A stretch of 64,000 bases of DNA from Henriciella sp. (GCA_017642885.1 JAEPOM010000008.1:93716-157715), one strand, 5' to 3'; shown: positions 42,508 through 52,759, numbered from the stretch's first letter. Numbers and translations: made by a program. Notes: generated from the sequence alone by a model not told the origin.

Positions 42508-45500
42508 ATGAACAGCGCGATCTGGTCGATCAAGAACCCGTTGCTTTGTTGCATCGCGATGATCATCGCGCTGGTTGGCGGCTGGTTGGCATTCGAGAAT
42601 ATGTCACGATTTGAGGACCCTGAATTTACGATTCGAGTTGCCAAAGTCTTCACCCAGTACCCTGGCGCAAGCCCGCAAGAAGTCATGGATGAAGTGACCG
42701 AGCCGCTTGAGACGGCCTTGCAACAATTGCCGGAAGTGGAGTCTGTTGAGTCTATATCTTCCGCAGGATTGTCGGATATCAGCGTCGAGATCCGGTACGA
42801 ATATTCGAGATCAAAGTCTGATCTTCAGGTCGTCTGGACCAAGGTGCGTAACAAGGTCAATGACGCTCAACGCAGTCTGCCTCCAGGGGCTGGTCCAACG
42901 ATCGTCGAGGACGATTTTGGCGACGTGTATGGTGTATATTATCTGCTTACCGGCGAGGGGTATTCGCCAGCTGAAATGCTGAGTTATGCCAAATCATTGC
43001 GGCGCGAATTGCTGCTCGTGGATGGCGTGGCGAAAGTCGGAATCATTGGCGAACAGGAAGAGGTGATTTACGTCGAGGTTTCGCGTGATCGCGCTGCGGC
43101 GTTGGGGGTTTCCCTTAATCAAGTATACGACACGCTGGCGCAGCAAAATACCGTCGCTTCGGCGGGAGATATTTTGCTTGGGGACAATCGGGTCGAGATC
43201 AGTCCAACTGGCGAAATTTCTTCGGTAGACGCGATTAAGGCGTTGCTGATTGGTGGCACCAATGGCGGCGCCGTTACCCGGCTGGGCGCGATCGCAGATG
43301 TCACGCGCGGATATCGTGAACCGGTCGAGCGATATATCAGATATGACGGGGAGCCAGCGCTCGGAATTGGAGTTTCCAATCTCTCCGGAGTCAACGTCGT
43401 GAAGATGGGCGAAGCGATCGAGGCCAAGCTCGCCGAACTCGACAGTCAACGCCCGATTGGGATGACGCTGCATGAATATTATCATCAAGGCAAAGTCGTC
43501 GATGAGTCGATAGAGGCGTTCGCAATGAACGTTTTGTCCGCGTTGGCAATCGTCTTCGTCACACTGCTGGTGTTTATGGGATTTCGGTCCGGTCTCGTCA
43601 TGGGCGCGACAGTGTTGCTGACCATGGCGGCAACCCTTCTGATCATGTGGGTTGCGGGCATTCCTATGCACCGGATTTCGCTGGGGGCTCTGGTCATCTC
43701 CTTGGGGATGCTGGTCGACAATGGTGTCGTAATCACGGACGGCATCCTCGTCGGTGTCCAGAAAGGTCGCAAGAAACTCCAGGTCGCCCGAGAGGTTGCT
43801 GCGAAGAACTTGAAGCCGTTACTCGGCGGGACCTTGGTGGGGATTATCGCATTTGCGCCGATCGGCTTCGCACCTGGTGACACGGCAGAATTCACTAATT
43901 CCCTGTTTTGGGTTGTCCTGATCGCGCTTGGCTTGAGCTGGGTGCTGGCATTCACGATCACGCCATTATTTTGCTATTGGGCGTTTCCCGAGGCTGCAGA
44001 CGGCGCAGTGGTGACGGACGCGCCGGACGGACGTTTCATGCGGCTTTACAAGAGCGTGATACGCGGTGCGCTAACTCACAAACCCCTAACGCTCGGTGCT
44101 ACGGTTGGCGTGTTCGCTCTGTCGATATTTGGGTTCCGGTTTGTTCAGTCGGGTTTCTTCCCCGCCTCGACATCCCCGCAAATCGTGATTGATTACTTTT
44201 TACCTGAAGGCACGGACATCGAGCGCACAAACGCCGACATGGAGCGTTTCGAACGCCATGTCGCTCAAATCGAGGGTGTCGAACACGTACAGACTTTGGT
44301 CGGGGGCGGCGCGCTGCGCTACATGCTCACCTACGATGCGGGGCCGGACAATGCAGCGTTTGGGCAAATACTCGCCAGAACGACCAACTATCGTGACAAT
44401 GATCGATTGATCCGAGAGATCCAGGATTATGCCGACGATCAATTTCCCGACGCGCAAGCCAAAGTCTGGAAGTTTCGTCTGGGGCCGGGCGGTGGGTCCA
44501 AGATCGAAGCTGTCTTCACCGGTCCCGATCCGAAGATTCTCAGACAATTGGCCAATCAAGCCAAGGAGGTCATGGCAAACGATGGGGACGCCATTCTAAT
44601 CAAGGATGATTGGCGGCGTCCGGTTCCTGTGCTCGAGCCTATCTATTCCGAGAATAAGGGCGAGCGGGTAGGTATCACTCGCAAGGACGTCGCCGAGGCC
44701 CTGGAAGAAAATTTTTCTGGGCGTGACCGCGGTGTTTATCGCGAGGGGGATCGCTTGATCCCGATCATCTCGCGATCGCCTGTGGCCGACACCGCCGATG
44801 CCTGGGGCATGGCGTCGATACAAATCATAAGTCCAACGACCCAGCAACCAGTGCCGTTGGCGCAAGTTATCGATGACGCCGATCTGGTTTGGCGCGACGG
44901 TAAATTGCTGCGAACCGATCGCGTTTTGACCATCAAAGCCCAATGCGATCCAAAGACGGGTGTCCTCGCAAGCGATCTGCAAGGCCGCATCCGTCCGCTG
45001 ATTGATGCGATCCCGATTCCGGATGGATATGCTCTGAAATGGGAAGGGGAGGCGGGCGACTCCGCCGACGCGAACAGTTCGCTCGCCAGCACCATTCCGC
45101 TCGGATTGTTGGCGATGATTTTGGTGGTCGTCGTTCTGTTCAACGCCGTGCGGCAACCGATCGTGATCTGGTCAATCGTTCCATTGGCCATCGTAGGCGT
45201 AGTTGTAGGATTGGTTCTGACGCAAACCCCGCTTGAGTTCATGGGAATTCTCGGACTTCTATCATTGTCTGGATTGCTGATTCAAAACTCGCTGGTGCTG
45301 GTCGACTCCACTGATGAGATGATCGCGTCTGGAATGCCGAGATTTGATGCGCTCGTAGAGTCGGCTGCGAGCCGTTTAAGACCAGTCACAATGGGCGCGT
45401 TTACGACGGTCCTCGGAATATTGCCGCTCTATTTTGATGCATTCTTCAAGTCGATGACGGTGGTGCTCGCCTTTGGACTGACGTTTGCCACCTTGATCAC

Positions 45501-45621
45501 GTTGCTTGTCACGCCGGTGATCTATGCGCTGTTGTTCCGGATATCCAGCGACGAGACGGCAATCCCACCTGCGCCGTCTCCCAATGACGACATCTCTGAA
45601 GAGAACGGAGTTCTGACATGA
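42508..45621 (+). CDS. RND efflux pump permease (AcrB/MexF superfamily)
   Basis: 1037 aa, full length for HAE-type RND pumps: 12 membrane helices with two large periplasmic loops. The first helix is NPLLCCIAMIIALVGGWLAF, the porter domain opens FTQYPGASPQEVMDEVTEPLE, and helix 4 carries the proton-relay region ISLGMLVDNGVVITDGILVG. This sequence with VDNGVVITD belongs to the less-studied branch found in marine proteobacteria; substrate (drug, lipid or aromatic compound) cannot be inferred. The stop overlaps the next ATG (ATGA). Confidence 0.94.
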   Translation: MNSAIWSIKNPLLCCIAMIIALVGGWLAFENMSRFEDPEFTIRVAKVFTQYPGASPQEVMDEVTEPLETALQQLPEVESVESISSAGLSDISVEIRYEYSRSKSDLQVVWTKVRNKVNDAQRSLPPGAGPTIVEDDFGDVYGVYYLLTGEGYSPAEMLSYAKSLRRELLLVDGVAKVGIIGEQEEVIYVEVSRDRAAALGVSLNQVYDTLAQQNTVASAGDILLGDNRVEISPTGEISSVDAIKALLIGGTNGGAVTRLGAIADVTRGYREPVERYIRYDGEPALGIGVSNLSGVNVVKMGEAIEAKLAELDSQRPIGMTLHEYYHQGKVVDESIEAFAMNVLSALAIVFVTLLVFMGFRSGLVMGATVLLTMAATLLIMWVAGIPMHRISLGALVISLGMLVDNGVVITDGILVGVQKGRKKLQVAREVAAKNLKPLLGGTLVGIIAFAPIGFAPGDTAEFTNSLFWVVLIALGLSWVLAFTITPLFCYWAFPEAADGAVVTDAPDGRFMRLYKSVIRGALTHKPLTLGATVGVFALSIFGFRFVQSGFFPASTSPQIVIDYFLPEGTDIERTNADMERFERHVAQIEGVEHVQTLVGGGALRYMLTYDAGPDNAAFGQILARTTNYRDNDRLIREIQDYADDQFPDAQAKVWKFRLGPGGGSKIEAVFTGPDPKILRQLANQAKEVMANDGDAILIKDDWRRPVPVLEPIYSENKGERVGITRKDVAEALEENFSGRDRGVYREGDRLIPIISRSPVADTADAWGMASIQIISPTTQQPVPLAQVIDDADLVWRDGKLLRTDRVLTIKAQCDPKTGVLASDLQGRIRPLIDAIPIPDGYALKWEGEAGDSADANSSLASTIPLGLLAMILVVVVLFNAVRQPIVIWSIVPLAIVGVVVGLVLTQTPLEFMGILGLLSLSGLLIQNSLVLVDSTDEMIASGMPRFDALVESAASRLRPVTMGAFTTVLGILPLYFDAFFKSMTVVLAFGLTFATLITLLVTPVIYALLFRISSDETAIPPAPSPNDDISEENGVLT

Positions 45622-46991
45622 TCAGATGGCTCGCCCTCGCAATTTCGGTCAGCGCTCTCGGTGCGTGCGCCAGTATCACTTCCCCAGGCGAGGCGGGCGC
45701 TATTGCGCGCGGCTCACTGCCGGATGCGCCTAATGCATGGGCCATGGCGAGCGAGCGGGTCGGTCCGGTTGAAGCGGGATGGATTGAAAAGCTCGGCGAT
45801 CCTGTTCTGGTCAGTTTAGTCGAAGAGGCTCAGGCAAATAACCGAAACATGCAGGCGGCGGCAGCCAACGTAGAGAGATCCTGGGCGCTGGCTGGACAAG
45901 CCGGCGCCGCGCTGTCTCCGGTGGTCAGTCTCAATTCCAGCGGCGGTCGCGGGGGCTCTGTGGATGGGCCGAGCGCGGAGACGTTCAGCCTCGGATTTCA
46001 AGCCAGTTGGGAAGCCGACATCTGGGGACGAATTCGCGCTGGGGAACAAGCCGCTGTTCTGAGCGCTCAATCTGCTGAAGCTGATTACATCTACAGCCAG
46101 TACTCCTTGGCCGCCGCAGTGGCCCGGTCTTATTTTCTCGCGATCGAAGCAGGCTTGCAGGCGGATGTGGCTCAGAAGACTCTCGATGCGCTTACCGAAA
46201 CAGACCGCATTGTCGGGGTTCAACAAGAGTTCGGGCTAGCAACCTCACAAGATGTCGCCCTGTCAAAGTCTGACTTAGCGCGCACTCGTGCGTCGCGAAT
46301 TGCCGCCCAGGGCGCCCAGCGGGATGCCTTGCGCGCGCTCGAGGTGCTGCTGGGTCGCTATCCCGCGGCAGAACTCGATGTCCGGGACGGGTTGCCGGAA
46401 ATGCCGCCACAGCCAAGTCCGGGTATCCCATCTTCAATCCTCGAACGGCGTCCTGATATCGTCGCAGCAGAACGTAGCGTCGCGGCGGCTTTTAACAGCC
46501 TGGACCAAGCCAAAGCGGCGCGTATGCCGTCGGTCAGTCTTACCGGATCACTTGGCGGATCTTCGCCAGACCTGAGCAGTTTCCTCAACCCAACAAACAT
46601 TGCCTGGCAAGCGGCCACCAGCCTGGTTGCGCCCTTGATTGATGGTGGGTTGCGCGAGTCGCAAGTGCGTCAGGCCACAGCAGATCAGTCACAAGCCATT
46701 GCCGGTTATGCGCAAGCCGCTCTGGAAGCATTCCAGGAAGTGGAAACCGGTCTTGATCAAAGTGTGGTGCTCCGCGATCGTTCAGCTTCGCTCAAAATCG
46801 CCGCTGATGAGGCCAATAAGGCCTTGCGTATAGCAAGACTGAGATACGATGAAGGCGAGACTGATCTGCTTGATGTTCTGACGATTCAGCAGCGCGTGTT
46901 TTCTTCAGATGCTGATCTCGTCTCAATTGAGCGGAGTCGCCTTGACGCCTGGGTGAATCTCAACCTCGCCCTTGGTGGCGACTGGGAGTAG
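45618..46991 (+). CDS. NodT family outer-membrane efflux lipoprotein
   Basis: 457 aa TolC/OprM-like channel. Leader ISVSALGAC is a lipobox. Two copies of the OEP helical repeat are seen (YSLAAAVARSYFLAIEAGLQ and then IPSSILERRPDIVAAERSVAAA, ending LRYDEGETDLLDVLTIQQRV), in the order of NodT proteins. It begins within the pump stop (ATGA overlap), completing the tripartite system of adaptor, pump and exit duct. Confidence 0.94.
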   Translation: MIRWLALAISVSALGACASITSPGEAGAIARGSLPDAPNAWAMASERVGPVEAGWIEKLGDPVLVSLVEEAQANNRNMQAAAANVERSWALAGQAGAALSPVVSLNSSGGRGGSVDGPSAETFSLGFQASWEADIWGRIRAGEQAAVLSAQSAEADYIYSQYSLAAAVARSYFLAIEAGLQADVAQKTLDALTETDRIVGVQQEFGLATSQDVALSKSDLARTRASRIAAQGAQRDALRALEVLLGRYPAAELDVRDGLPEMPPQPSPGIPSSILERRPDIVAAERSVAAAFNSLDQAKAARMPSVSLTGSLGGSSPDLSSFLNPTNIAWQAATSLVAPLIDGGLRESQVRQATADQSQAIAGYAQAALEAFQEVETGLDQSVVLRDRSASLKIAADEANKALRIARLRYDEGETDLLDVLTIQQRVFSSDADLVSIERSRLDAWVNLNLALGGDWE

Positions 46992-47000
46992 GCCAAGCTT

Positions 47001-47423
47001 ATGATCATTCAGCTTTTGATCGGCATTGCGATGACGGCGCTAACCATCATCATTGGATCGCTGATCATCGTGTATTGCTCGGAGCGCCTGCAAAAACACC
47101 GAAACTGGCTCAGCGACCAACATCTCCTGGTGCGGCACGTCACGGCACTAACCTTGATGACGACCTGGTTAGTGGTTGGCTTGTTGGTTGTCATGATACT
47201 CTGGGCATTGGCGCTGTACGGCCTCGGAATTTTTGCCGATTTCGAAGCGTCGCTCTACTTTTCGATGATCTCGTTTACGACACTCGGATTCGGCGATGTC
47301 ATCCTACCGGACAATTGGCGCCTGCTTTCAGGCTTCATTGCCACCGATGGCTTTATACTTTTTGGCCTCAACACCGCTTTTCTGTTCGAGGTTCTGAGAC
47401 GGCTACGAGAGGAGCCGCGTTAG
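47001..47423 (+). CDS. Small two-helix potassium-channel-like protein
   Basis: 140 aa. Three hydrophobic segments: a N-terminal helix (IIQLLIGIAMTALTIIIGSL), then a pore unit of two helices around the filter-like FTTLGFGDVILP, which resembles the K+ channel signature TxGYGD with Leu-Gly-Phe-Gly-Asp. That is the Ion_trans_2 (two-TM channel) pattern without any regulatory RCK domain. It starts 9 nt after the outer-membrane efflux gene, so it seems to belong to the efflux operon. Ion selectivity is an inference. Confidence 0.8.
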   Translation: MIIQLLIGIAMTALTIIIGSLIIVYCSERLQKHRNWLSDQHLLVRHVTALTLMTTWLVVGLLVVMILWALALYGLGIFADFEASLYFSMISFTTLGFGDVILPDNWRLLSGFIATDGFILFGLNTAFLFEVLRRLREEPR

Positions 47424-47706
47424 GCTTTTTGAGCCTGCAACGGCCTCCGTTTGCGCGAACTTGGGGGGTGTACCCCAGGCACTATTCGGACGAATTGCCT
47501 GTCCGGTTTGGCCGCGAAAATTCTAACAGATAAAACGAACGAAGATGAGTCGCATTTCTGCCTTGGCTATGCAGCGGAAAATGGTCACGCCATTTCTCAA
47601 AAACGAGTTGAGTTCAGTCCACTCCGGCCAACAGAATATTTAGCTCACCCGGACCAATCATTGCCCCATTGTGTTTGTGGAGTAAGGCGCTACACCCCGG
47701 GCGATC
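47424..47706. other. Intergenic region before the ABC-F gene
   Basis: 283 bp. AGGCT-TTTTG-AGCCT at 47422-47436 is a small hairpin overlapping the channel gene stop and may be a weak terminator. The ORF at 47451 lacks a ribosome site and runs into the ABC-F gene out of frame, so I do not accept it. No tRNA or other RNA was recognised. Confidence 0.45.
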
Positions 47707-49635
47707 ATGCTGACCATTTCGAACCTCGACTTTCGCGTAGAAGCGCGGCCGCTCTTTGAGGGGGCGTCAGCGACCATATCCAAGGGTTGGAAAGTCGGTC
47801 TGGTTGGCCGCAACGGCACTGGTAAATCGACGCTTTTGAGACTGATCAGAGAAGACGTTGAGAACCCGAGCGCTGACAGTTCCATTCGTTTGGGCACCGG
47901 GGCACGACTCGGTTGGGTGGCACAAGAGGTAGCGCCGGGCGACGAGACGATCCTGGATATCGTCCTTGCGTGCGATGAAGAGCGCGCGGCGTTGATGGTG
48001 GAAGCTGATACGGCAACCGACCCGAACCGGATTGCTGACATTCATACTCGTTTGATCGATATTGATGCCTGGTCGGCAGAGGCGCGCGCCGCGGAAGTTC
48101 TGATGGGATTGGGGTTTAAGCATGACGACCTAGCGCGTCAGACCCGGGAGTTCTCTGGCGGCTGGCGGATGCGGGCGGCGATTGCCGGCGTCCTGTTCTC
48201 ACAACCCGACCTTTTGCTACTCGACGAGCCGACCAACTATCTCGATCTTGAGGGCGCAGCCTGGCTTGAAACCTATATCAAACGCTATCCCCACACGGTG
48301 ATCATTGTTTCGCACGACCGGGAATTGCTGAACCGATGCGTTACGCACACCATGGCCCTGGAGCATAGACAGCTATCCATCTGTCCCGGTGGATATGATG
48401 ACTGGCTCAAGTTACGCGCTGCCAAAGCTGCGCAATTGGAAAGCCAACGCGCCAAGCAGGAAGCTGACCGTGCGCACTTGCAGGCCTTCGTAGACAGGTT
48501 CCGCGCCAAAGCTTCGAAGGCGCGTCAGGCACAGTCCCGGGTCAAGATGCTCGAGCGGATGCAAGACATCACCGTGCCGATCAGTGAGCGAACCACGCCG
48601 TTTTCGTTTGCTACTCCAGAGGGCAAGCTCGCACCGCCAATGCTTGAGCTGCAGGGAGCGACCCTCGGTTATGGCGATGAGGCGATCATTCTGGACGACG
48701 TGAACCTGCGTCTCGATCCGGATGACCGAATTGCGATTGTTGGCACCAACGGACAAGGCAAGACGACACTCGTGAAATCGATTGCGGAACGCCTTCCTTT
48801 GATGGGTGGAAAACGCGTCGTTCCCAAGGCTGTCAGCATTGGATATTTCTCGCAAGATCAAATGGACGAGCTGACCCTTGGAGAAACCGTCCTGGATCAT
48901 GTGCGGCGCGCGCTGCCTCGCGACACCAGCATTGCCCGCCAACGCGCGATCGCAGCTGGCATGGGGTTTTCTCACGAGAAAGTCGAAACCAAAGTCGACA
49001 AGCTCTCAGGCGGCGAGAAAGTTCGGTTATTGCTTGGCCTGATGGCCATCGAACAGCCGCACGTCTTGATCCTGGATGAGCCGACCTCCCACCTCGATAT
49101 TGATAGCCGCGAAGCGCTGATCTATGCGCTGAACGACTTCCAGGGTGCCGTATTGCTGATCACTCACGATGTCTATCTCGCAGAGGCCACCGCCGATCAG
49201 CTATGGCTCGTCAAAGACGGGAAGGCGACGCGTTATGATGGCGATTTGCAGGACTATCGCGCCCTGGTGCTTCGTGCTGATCGAGATGAAGCTCAGCCAA
49301 AAGCCAAGAAAAACAAAACCAAAAAGCCTGCGAGCGCAGGTGTGGTGACGCCCGCTGCCGGTCTCGACAAAGCTGAGCAAAGGCGGCGCACCTCCGAAGC
49401 TCGTAAGGCTGCGCTACCTTTCAAGGAACGAGCGAAACAGGCTGAGCGACGAATGACGAAGGCGTCCAAGCGTATTGAAGACATAGACAGCGATCTCGCG
49501 ACACCCGGACTATCGTCGGAAACACTGCAGGACCTGATGCGCGACCGCGCAGCGCTGGTAGACGACTTGGAGCAAGCCGAGATCGACTGGCTCGAAGCGA
49601 CGGAAGCCTATGAGGCAATGGTCAGCGACGCATAA
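47707..49635 (+). CDS. ABC-F family ATPase (YheS-like)
   Basis: 642 aa with two ATP-binding cassettes and no membrane segment. Walker A VGRNGTGKST and VGTNGQGKTT, signatures EFSGGWRMRAAIAGVL and KLSGGEKVRLLLGLM, Walker B LLLLDEPTNYLD and VLILDEPTSHLD. The interdomain linker (about 230-310) is the charged coiled coil of ABC-F proteins and the C-terminus (about 540-640) is a second charged coiled coil, as in Uup/YheS. These are ribosome-associated translation factors. Start lacks an obvious Shine-Dalgarno. Confidence 0.92.
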   Translation: MLTISNLDFRVEARPLFEGASATISKGWKVGLVGRNGTGKSTLLRLIREDVENPSADSSIRLGTGARLGWVAQEVAPGDETILDIVLACDEERAALMVEADTATDPNRIADIHTRLIDIDAWSAEARAAEVLMGLGFKHDDLARQTREFSGGWRMRAAIAGVLFSQPDLLLLDEPTNYLDLEGAAWLETYIKRYPHTVIIVSHDRELLNRCVTHTMALEHRQLSICPGGYDDWLKLRAAKAAQLESQRAKQEADRAHLQAFVDRFRAKASKARQAQSRVKMLERMQDITVPISERTTPFSFATPEGKLAPPMLELQGATLGYGDEAIILDDVNLRLDPDDRIAIVGTNGQGKTTLVKSIAERLPLMGGKRVVPKAVSIGYFSQDQMDELTLGETVLDHVRRALPRDTSIARQRAIAAGMGFSHEKVETKVDKLSGGEKVRLLLGLMAIEQPHVLILDEPTSHLDIDSREALIYALNDFQGAVLLITHDVYLAEATADQLWLVKDGKATRYDGDLQDYRALVLRADRDEAQPKAKKNKTKKPASAGVVTPAAGLDKAEQRRRTSEARKAALPFKERAKQAERRMTKASKRIEDIDSDLATPGLSSETLQDLMRDRAALVDDLEQAEIDWLEATEAYEAMVSDA

Positions 49636-49714
49636 AATGCCGTCGGTCTGACGTCGGTATTTGCGGGAAATGTCAGCTAATATTTGACTGATACCACCAC
49701 CAAACGCTGCTGTT

Positions 49715-50743
49715 TCAGGATCGTCTGAGGTCAGTTTTCAACTTCCCTGGGCTATGACCGGTCCATCTTTTGAATGCGCGGGAAAACGAACTTGGGTCTG
49801 AAAACCCAACTAGGTAGGCCGTTTCATTCACGGAGACTTTTTCGCCTTCCAAGTAATGCCGTGCCATTCGATGACGTAGCTCATCGAGAGTAGACTCAAA
49901 TGTTGCGTTTTCGGATTTGAGCTTCCGATAGAGCGTTTGCCGAGAGACCTTCATTACATCCGCGATTGACTGCATCTGAATGTCACCCGTGTGCAGGATC
50001 GGTAACAAATGCTCTTCCACTTTTGAGCGAACTGTAGCGTTCGTTTTCAGCTCAGACAGTAGGCGCTCCGCATGTTTGCTGAGTACGCCGAATACGTAAC
50101 GGGGTTTAGGCCAAAGCTGCAATGTGGCCCAAGCGTCGTCCACCAACATCGCGTTTCGGGTTGAGTCGAATACAACCGGACATTCCAGTATGCGTTCATA
50201 TTCATCCGCATAACTTGGTTTAGCGTGTGTGACATGAGCGCTTTTGACCAGTCGTAAATCGCTAAAGTTTCGATTGTAGCCACAGATGAAACGCCCCAAC
50301 GTGGACTCCGTGAGTTCCGGAAAGTCATTTGGGTTTTTCCGCGTATCTTCAATCCACAAACCATCGCTTCGCCGGACGAGTTTGAAGCGGTCTTCTCCCT
50401 CGGAGACGCCTTCGACTTCTATGACCAATCGGTGATAGCGGTTCATTTGCTCGAACGCTTCTAACATCGTGGTCGCTGCGTGAGCCACTAGTCCGACAAT
50501 AGAGAGCTCTTCAAACTTCACTACAGCGCCAAATTCGAGCGCCAACGAGGGTGTGCTTGAGAGCTTCTTACCCGACCGCATCAATTGCTTGAAAACGGGG
50601 AAAGGCACGCGTCGCTCAGGGTCGCTCAGATCAGAGGTTTGCAATCCGGCGCATCGCATCAATTCGGTTCGGTCCGCGCCGAAAGAGACGGCGAGCTCAA
50701 TTAGAGCAGCCGCGTATCCTGCAGATACCGTTGCATGACGCAT
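49715..50743 (-). CDS. AraC family transcriptional regulator
   Basis: 342 aa. N-terminal arabinose-binding-type sensor region (to about 230), C-terminal double HTH with SIADVMKVSRQTLYRKLKSE and VNETAYLVGFSDPSSFSRAFKRWTGHSPGKLK, the typical AraC close. It diverges from the DUF2306 gene, with a 140-bp shared spacer, and likely controls it. The AAAGG upstream supports the start. Confidence 0.9.
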   Translation of the reverse strand: MRHATVSAGYAAALIELAVSFGADRTELMRCAGLQTSDLSDPERRVPFPVFKQLMRSGKKLSSTPSLALEFGAVVKFEELSIVGLVAHAATTMLEAFEQMNRYHRLVIEVEGVSEGEDRFKLVRRSDGLWIEDTRKNPNDFPELTESTLGRFICGYNRNFSDLRLVKSAHVTHAKPSYADEYERILECPVVFDSTRNAMLVDDAWATLQLWPKPRYVFGVLSKHAERLLSELKTNATVRSKVEEHLLPILHTGDIQMQSIADVMKVSRQTLYRKLKSENATFESTLDELRHRMARHYLEGEKVSVNETAYLVGFSDPSSFSRAFKRWTGHSPGKLKTDLRRS

Positions 50744-50883
50744 CTAAGGTGGACCTTTCAAAATGTACTTGGTGCCAACATGTTACCAGAAGTCATGTCT
50801 TTGATGGAAGGCGTCATGCCCACTCGATTTCGAGGTCGATAAGTTGCGCTTGGAGAGAGCCCTCGAAATCAAAGCTAGGACAA

Positions 50884-51711
50884 ATGACAGATCTCACCAT
50901 GAACCCGGGAAACACTCAATTGTATTCCCCTCGCCAAATGCTGGCTCACTCAGCCCGCTTCTGGTTCTTCATAACCGCAATGGGCCAAATGGCTTTTGTC
51001 ATCTACATCGCCGCGTTTTATGGTGGGTCCGCTCTACGCGGCGATTATGATGCCTGGGACGGTCGTATGTTCAATGGGTTCATTTCTGGCGATTTGCTAG
51101 GCAATCTCAACATCTTGCTTCACATCGTCTTTGCCTTCGTCATCACGGCTAGCGGACCCATCCAGTTCATTCCGGCCGTTCGCAATAGGTTTCGCACTTT
51201 TCACCGATGGAATGGGCGGATCTACGCCAGCAGCGCCGTTCTGATCAGTATTGGCGCTCTTTATTTGACCTGGACCCGCAACGGCATTGGTGCGCCAATC
51301 CTTGACATTGGAATTTCTCTCAATGCGGTTGCAATAATCAGCTTTGCGGTTTTGTCGGCGCGCAGCGCGATGAAGCGGAATTTCCGGTCTCATCACCGCT
51401 GGACGCTACGTTTGTTTCTGGCTGTAAGCGGAGTTTGGTATATGCGCCTCGGATTTGGTCTGTACGCGTTTTTGACCGGCGGGCAGATGCCCGGTTCGAC
51501 CCAGATGCTTGACGGCCCATTCGATATTTCTTTGAACTTCGCGATTACATTGGTTCCTCTGGCGCTTTTGGAGCTCTACTTCCGCGCTATCGACAGCAAA
51601 AATGGCCTAGCTCAGTCGTTGATGAGTGCGGTGGTTTGTGTGTTGGCTGTGGCCACGGCAATTGGCTCCTTCATGGCCGCTCAAATCTTCTGGCTCTCAA
51701 GTTTTAGCTGA
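50884..51711 (+). CDS. DUF2306 membrane protein
   Basis: 275 aa from ATG 50884 behind AGGA; the ORF track adds 51 residues of leader that overlap the divergent AraC gene and contain no membrane helix. Seven or so hydrophobic segments with the conserved pairs RTFHRWNGRIYASSAV and SHHRWTLRLFLAVSGVWYMR. The family has no established function. The histidines on helices could be metal or heme ligands (speculation). Confidence 0.78.
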   Translation: MTDLTMNPGNTQLYSPRQMLAHSARFWFFITAMGQMAFVIYIAAFYGGSALRGDYDAWDGRMFNGFISGDLLGNLNILLHIVFAFVITASGPIQFIPAVRNRFRTFHRWNGRIYASSAVLISIGALYLTWTRNGIGAPILDIGISLNAVAIISFAVLSARSAMKRNFRSHHRWTLRLFLAVSGVWYMRLGFGLYAFLTGGQMPGSTQMLDGPFDISLNFAITLVPLALLELYFRAIDSKNGLAQSLMSAVVCVLAVATAIGSFMAAQIFWLSSFS

Positions 51712-51766
51712 TGTGTCCCGATGGACGGCGGGCGCGCGAGCTCACTCAAACCATCGTCGTGATCCG

Positions 51767-52759
51767 TTAATCGATGAGCTCGCGCTCGGTCGGAGGTCCG
51801 AACACCCCTGCGATCTGCATGCGCTCGTCGATCGCGGGCTGACTGACACTCCAATGGTCCAGAGTTTCGCGATCCGTCATACCGCGATCGGCTGCGAGCG
51901 CGGAAATGCGACCCATTCCGGAGAACAGCGTTTCGGGGAGTTCTAACGCAATCGGATCGGCGAACGCCGTGTCGGGATGGACGATCACCCAGCCTTCTGC
52001 GCGCAGCGCTACCACCAAATCGGTGGTAAAACTGGCGGCTAAATCGTTTTCGTGCAGCAACAACACTTGAACTGGCCGACGCTCAAGAACATCAATCGCC
52101 AGGGCGTCATAATGCGCCGCTGCATCGACAACCATATCGACATAAACACGCGATAAAGACTCCATATTCACTTGCTTCCCGTCGCGAACCGCTTTGGCCC
52201 AGAGCGCATCTATATGCCAGTCGTAGGTGTCGACGGTTACATACCCGCTTAGCAAACGTCGGTGTTCAAGTGCATCACGCAGGGCATCACGTTTTTCAAC
52301 GCTTTGCGCGTCGGAAAATGATCCACCTTCATCCAGGTATGGAAACCGAAACCAGGGGCGCCGGTTGACGAAGGCATTGAGCCGCGTTTCGGCTCGGTCA
52401 ATGTCAGAGATATAATCTTCGGTTGAAGATAAGCTCGCGCGAACGTGCTGGTCGCTGTGATTGGCGATCAAATGCCCCGCCGCTGCATAGTCCGCAATGC
52501 GGTTGGCGCCATCAGCCTGGTCTAATCCACGAGTGGTCACATAAAACGCCACCGGTCCCGCCTTTGCTTCAGCCAGCTGAGAGATCAACGCATCAGTTCG
52601 CTCGCGCCCCGAATAGCGTGGACCGCTTCCAAGCGGACCGTCGTCATAAGTCAGCGTTATCATTTTCGTCGAAGAAATTGGCAACGACGCATCGGATTCA
52701 GCGTTCGAACATCCGCACAGAAAAGTGAGCGCGATCGCCAAAGAGATTCGAAAGAGCAT
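51767..52759 (-). CDS. Polysaccharide deacetylase (NodB fold) lipoprotein
   Basis: 330 aa. Leader LAIALTFLCGC is a lipobox. NodB motif 1 TLTYDDGPLG, motif 2 HLIANHSDQHV with the metal His pair, and motif 3 WFRFPYLDEGG are in the expected order; motif 5 could be the LLLHEND stretch. Carbohydrate esterase 4 enzymes remove acetyl groups from peptidoglycan, chitin-type or surface polysaccharides. It lies convergent to DUF2306 and upstream of a glycan-synthesis-like cluster, so acting on surface glycan is plausible. Confidence 0.88.
   Translation of the reverse strand: MLFRISLAIALTFLCGCSNAESDASLPISSTKMITLTYDDGPLGSGPRYSGRERTDALISQLAEAKAGPVAFYVTTRGLDQADGANRIADYAAAGHLIANHSDQHVRASLSSTEDYISDIDRAETRLNAFVNRRPWFRFPYLDEGGSFSDAQSVEKRDALRDALEHRRLLSGYVTVDTYDWHIDALWAKAVRDGKQVNMESLSRVYVDMVVDAAAHYDALAIDVLERRPVQVLLLHENDLAASFTTDLVVALRAEGWVIVHPDTAFADPIALELPETLFSGMGRISALAADRGMTDRETLDHWSVSQPAIDERMQIAGVFGPPTERELID

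Noticed and set aside
42994-43671. 225-aa ORF on the - strand
   Set aside because: Antisense to the RND pump gene; no motif.
47451-47759. 102-aa ORF before the ABC-F gene
   Set aside because: No ribosome site, overlaps ABC-F out of frame, no recognisable protein features.
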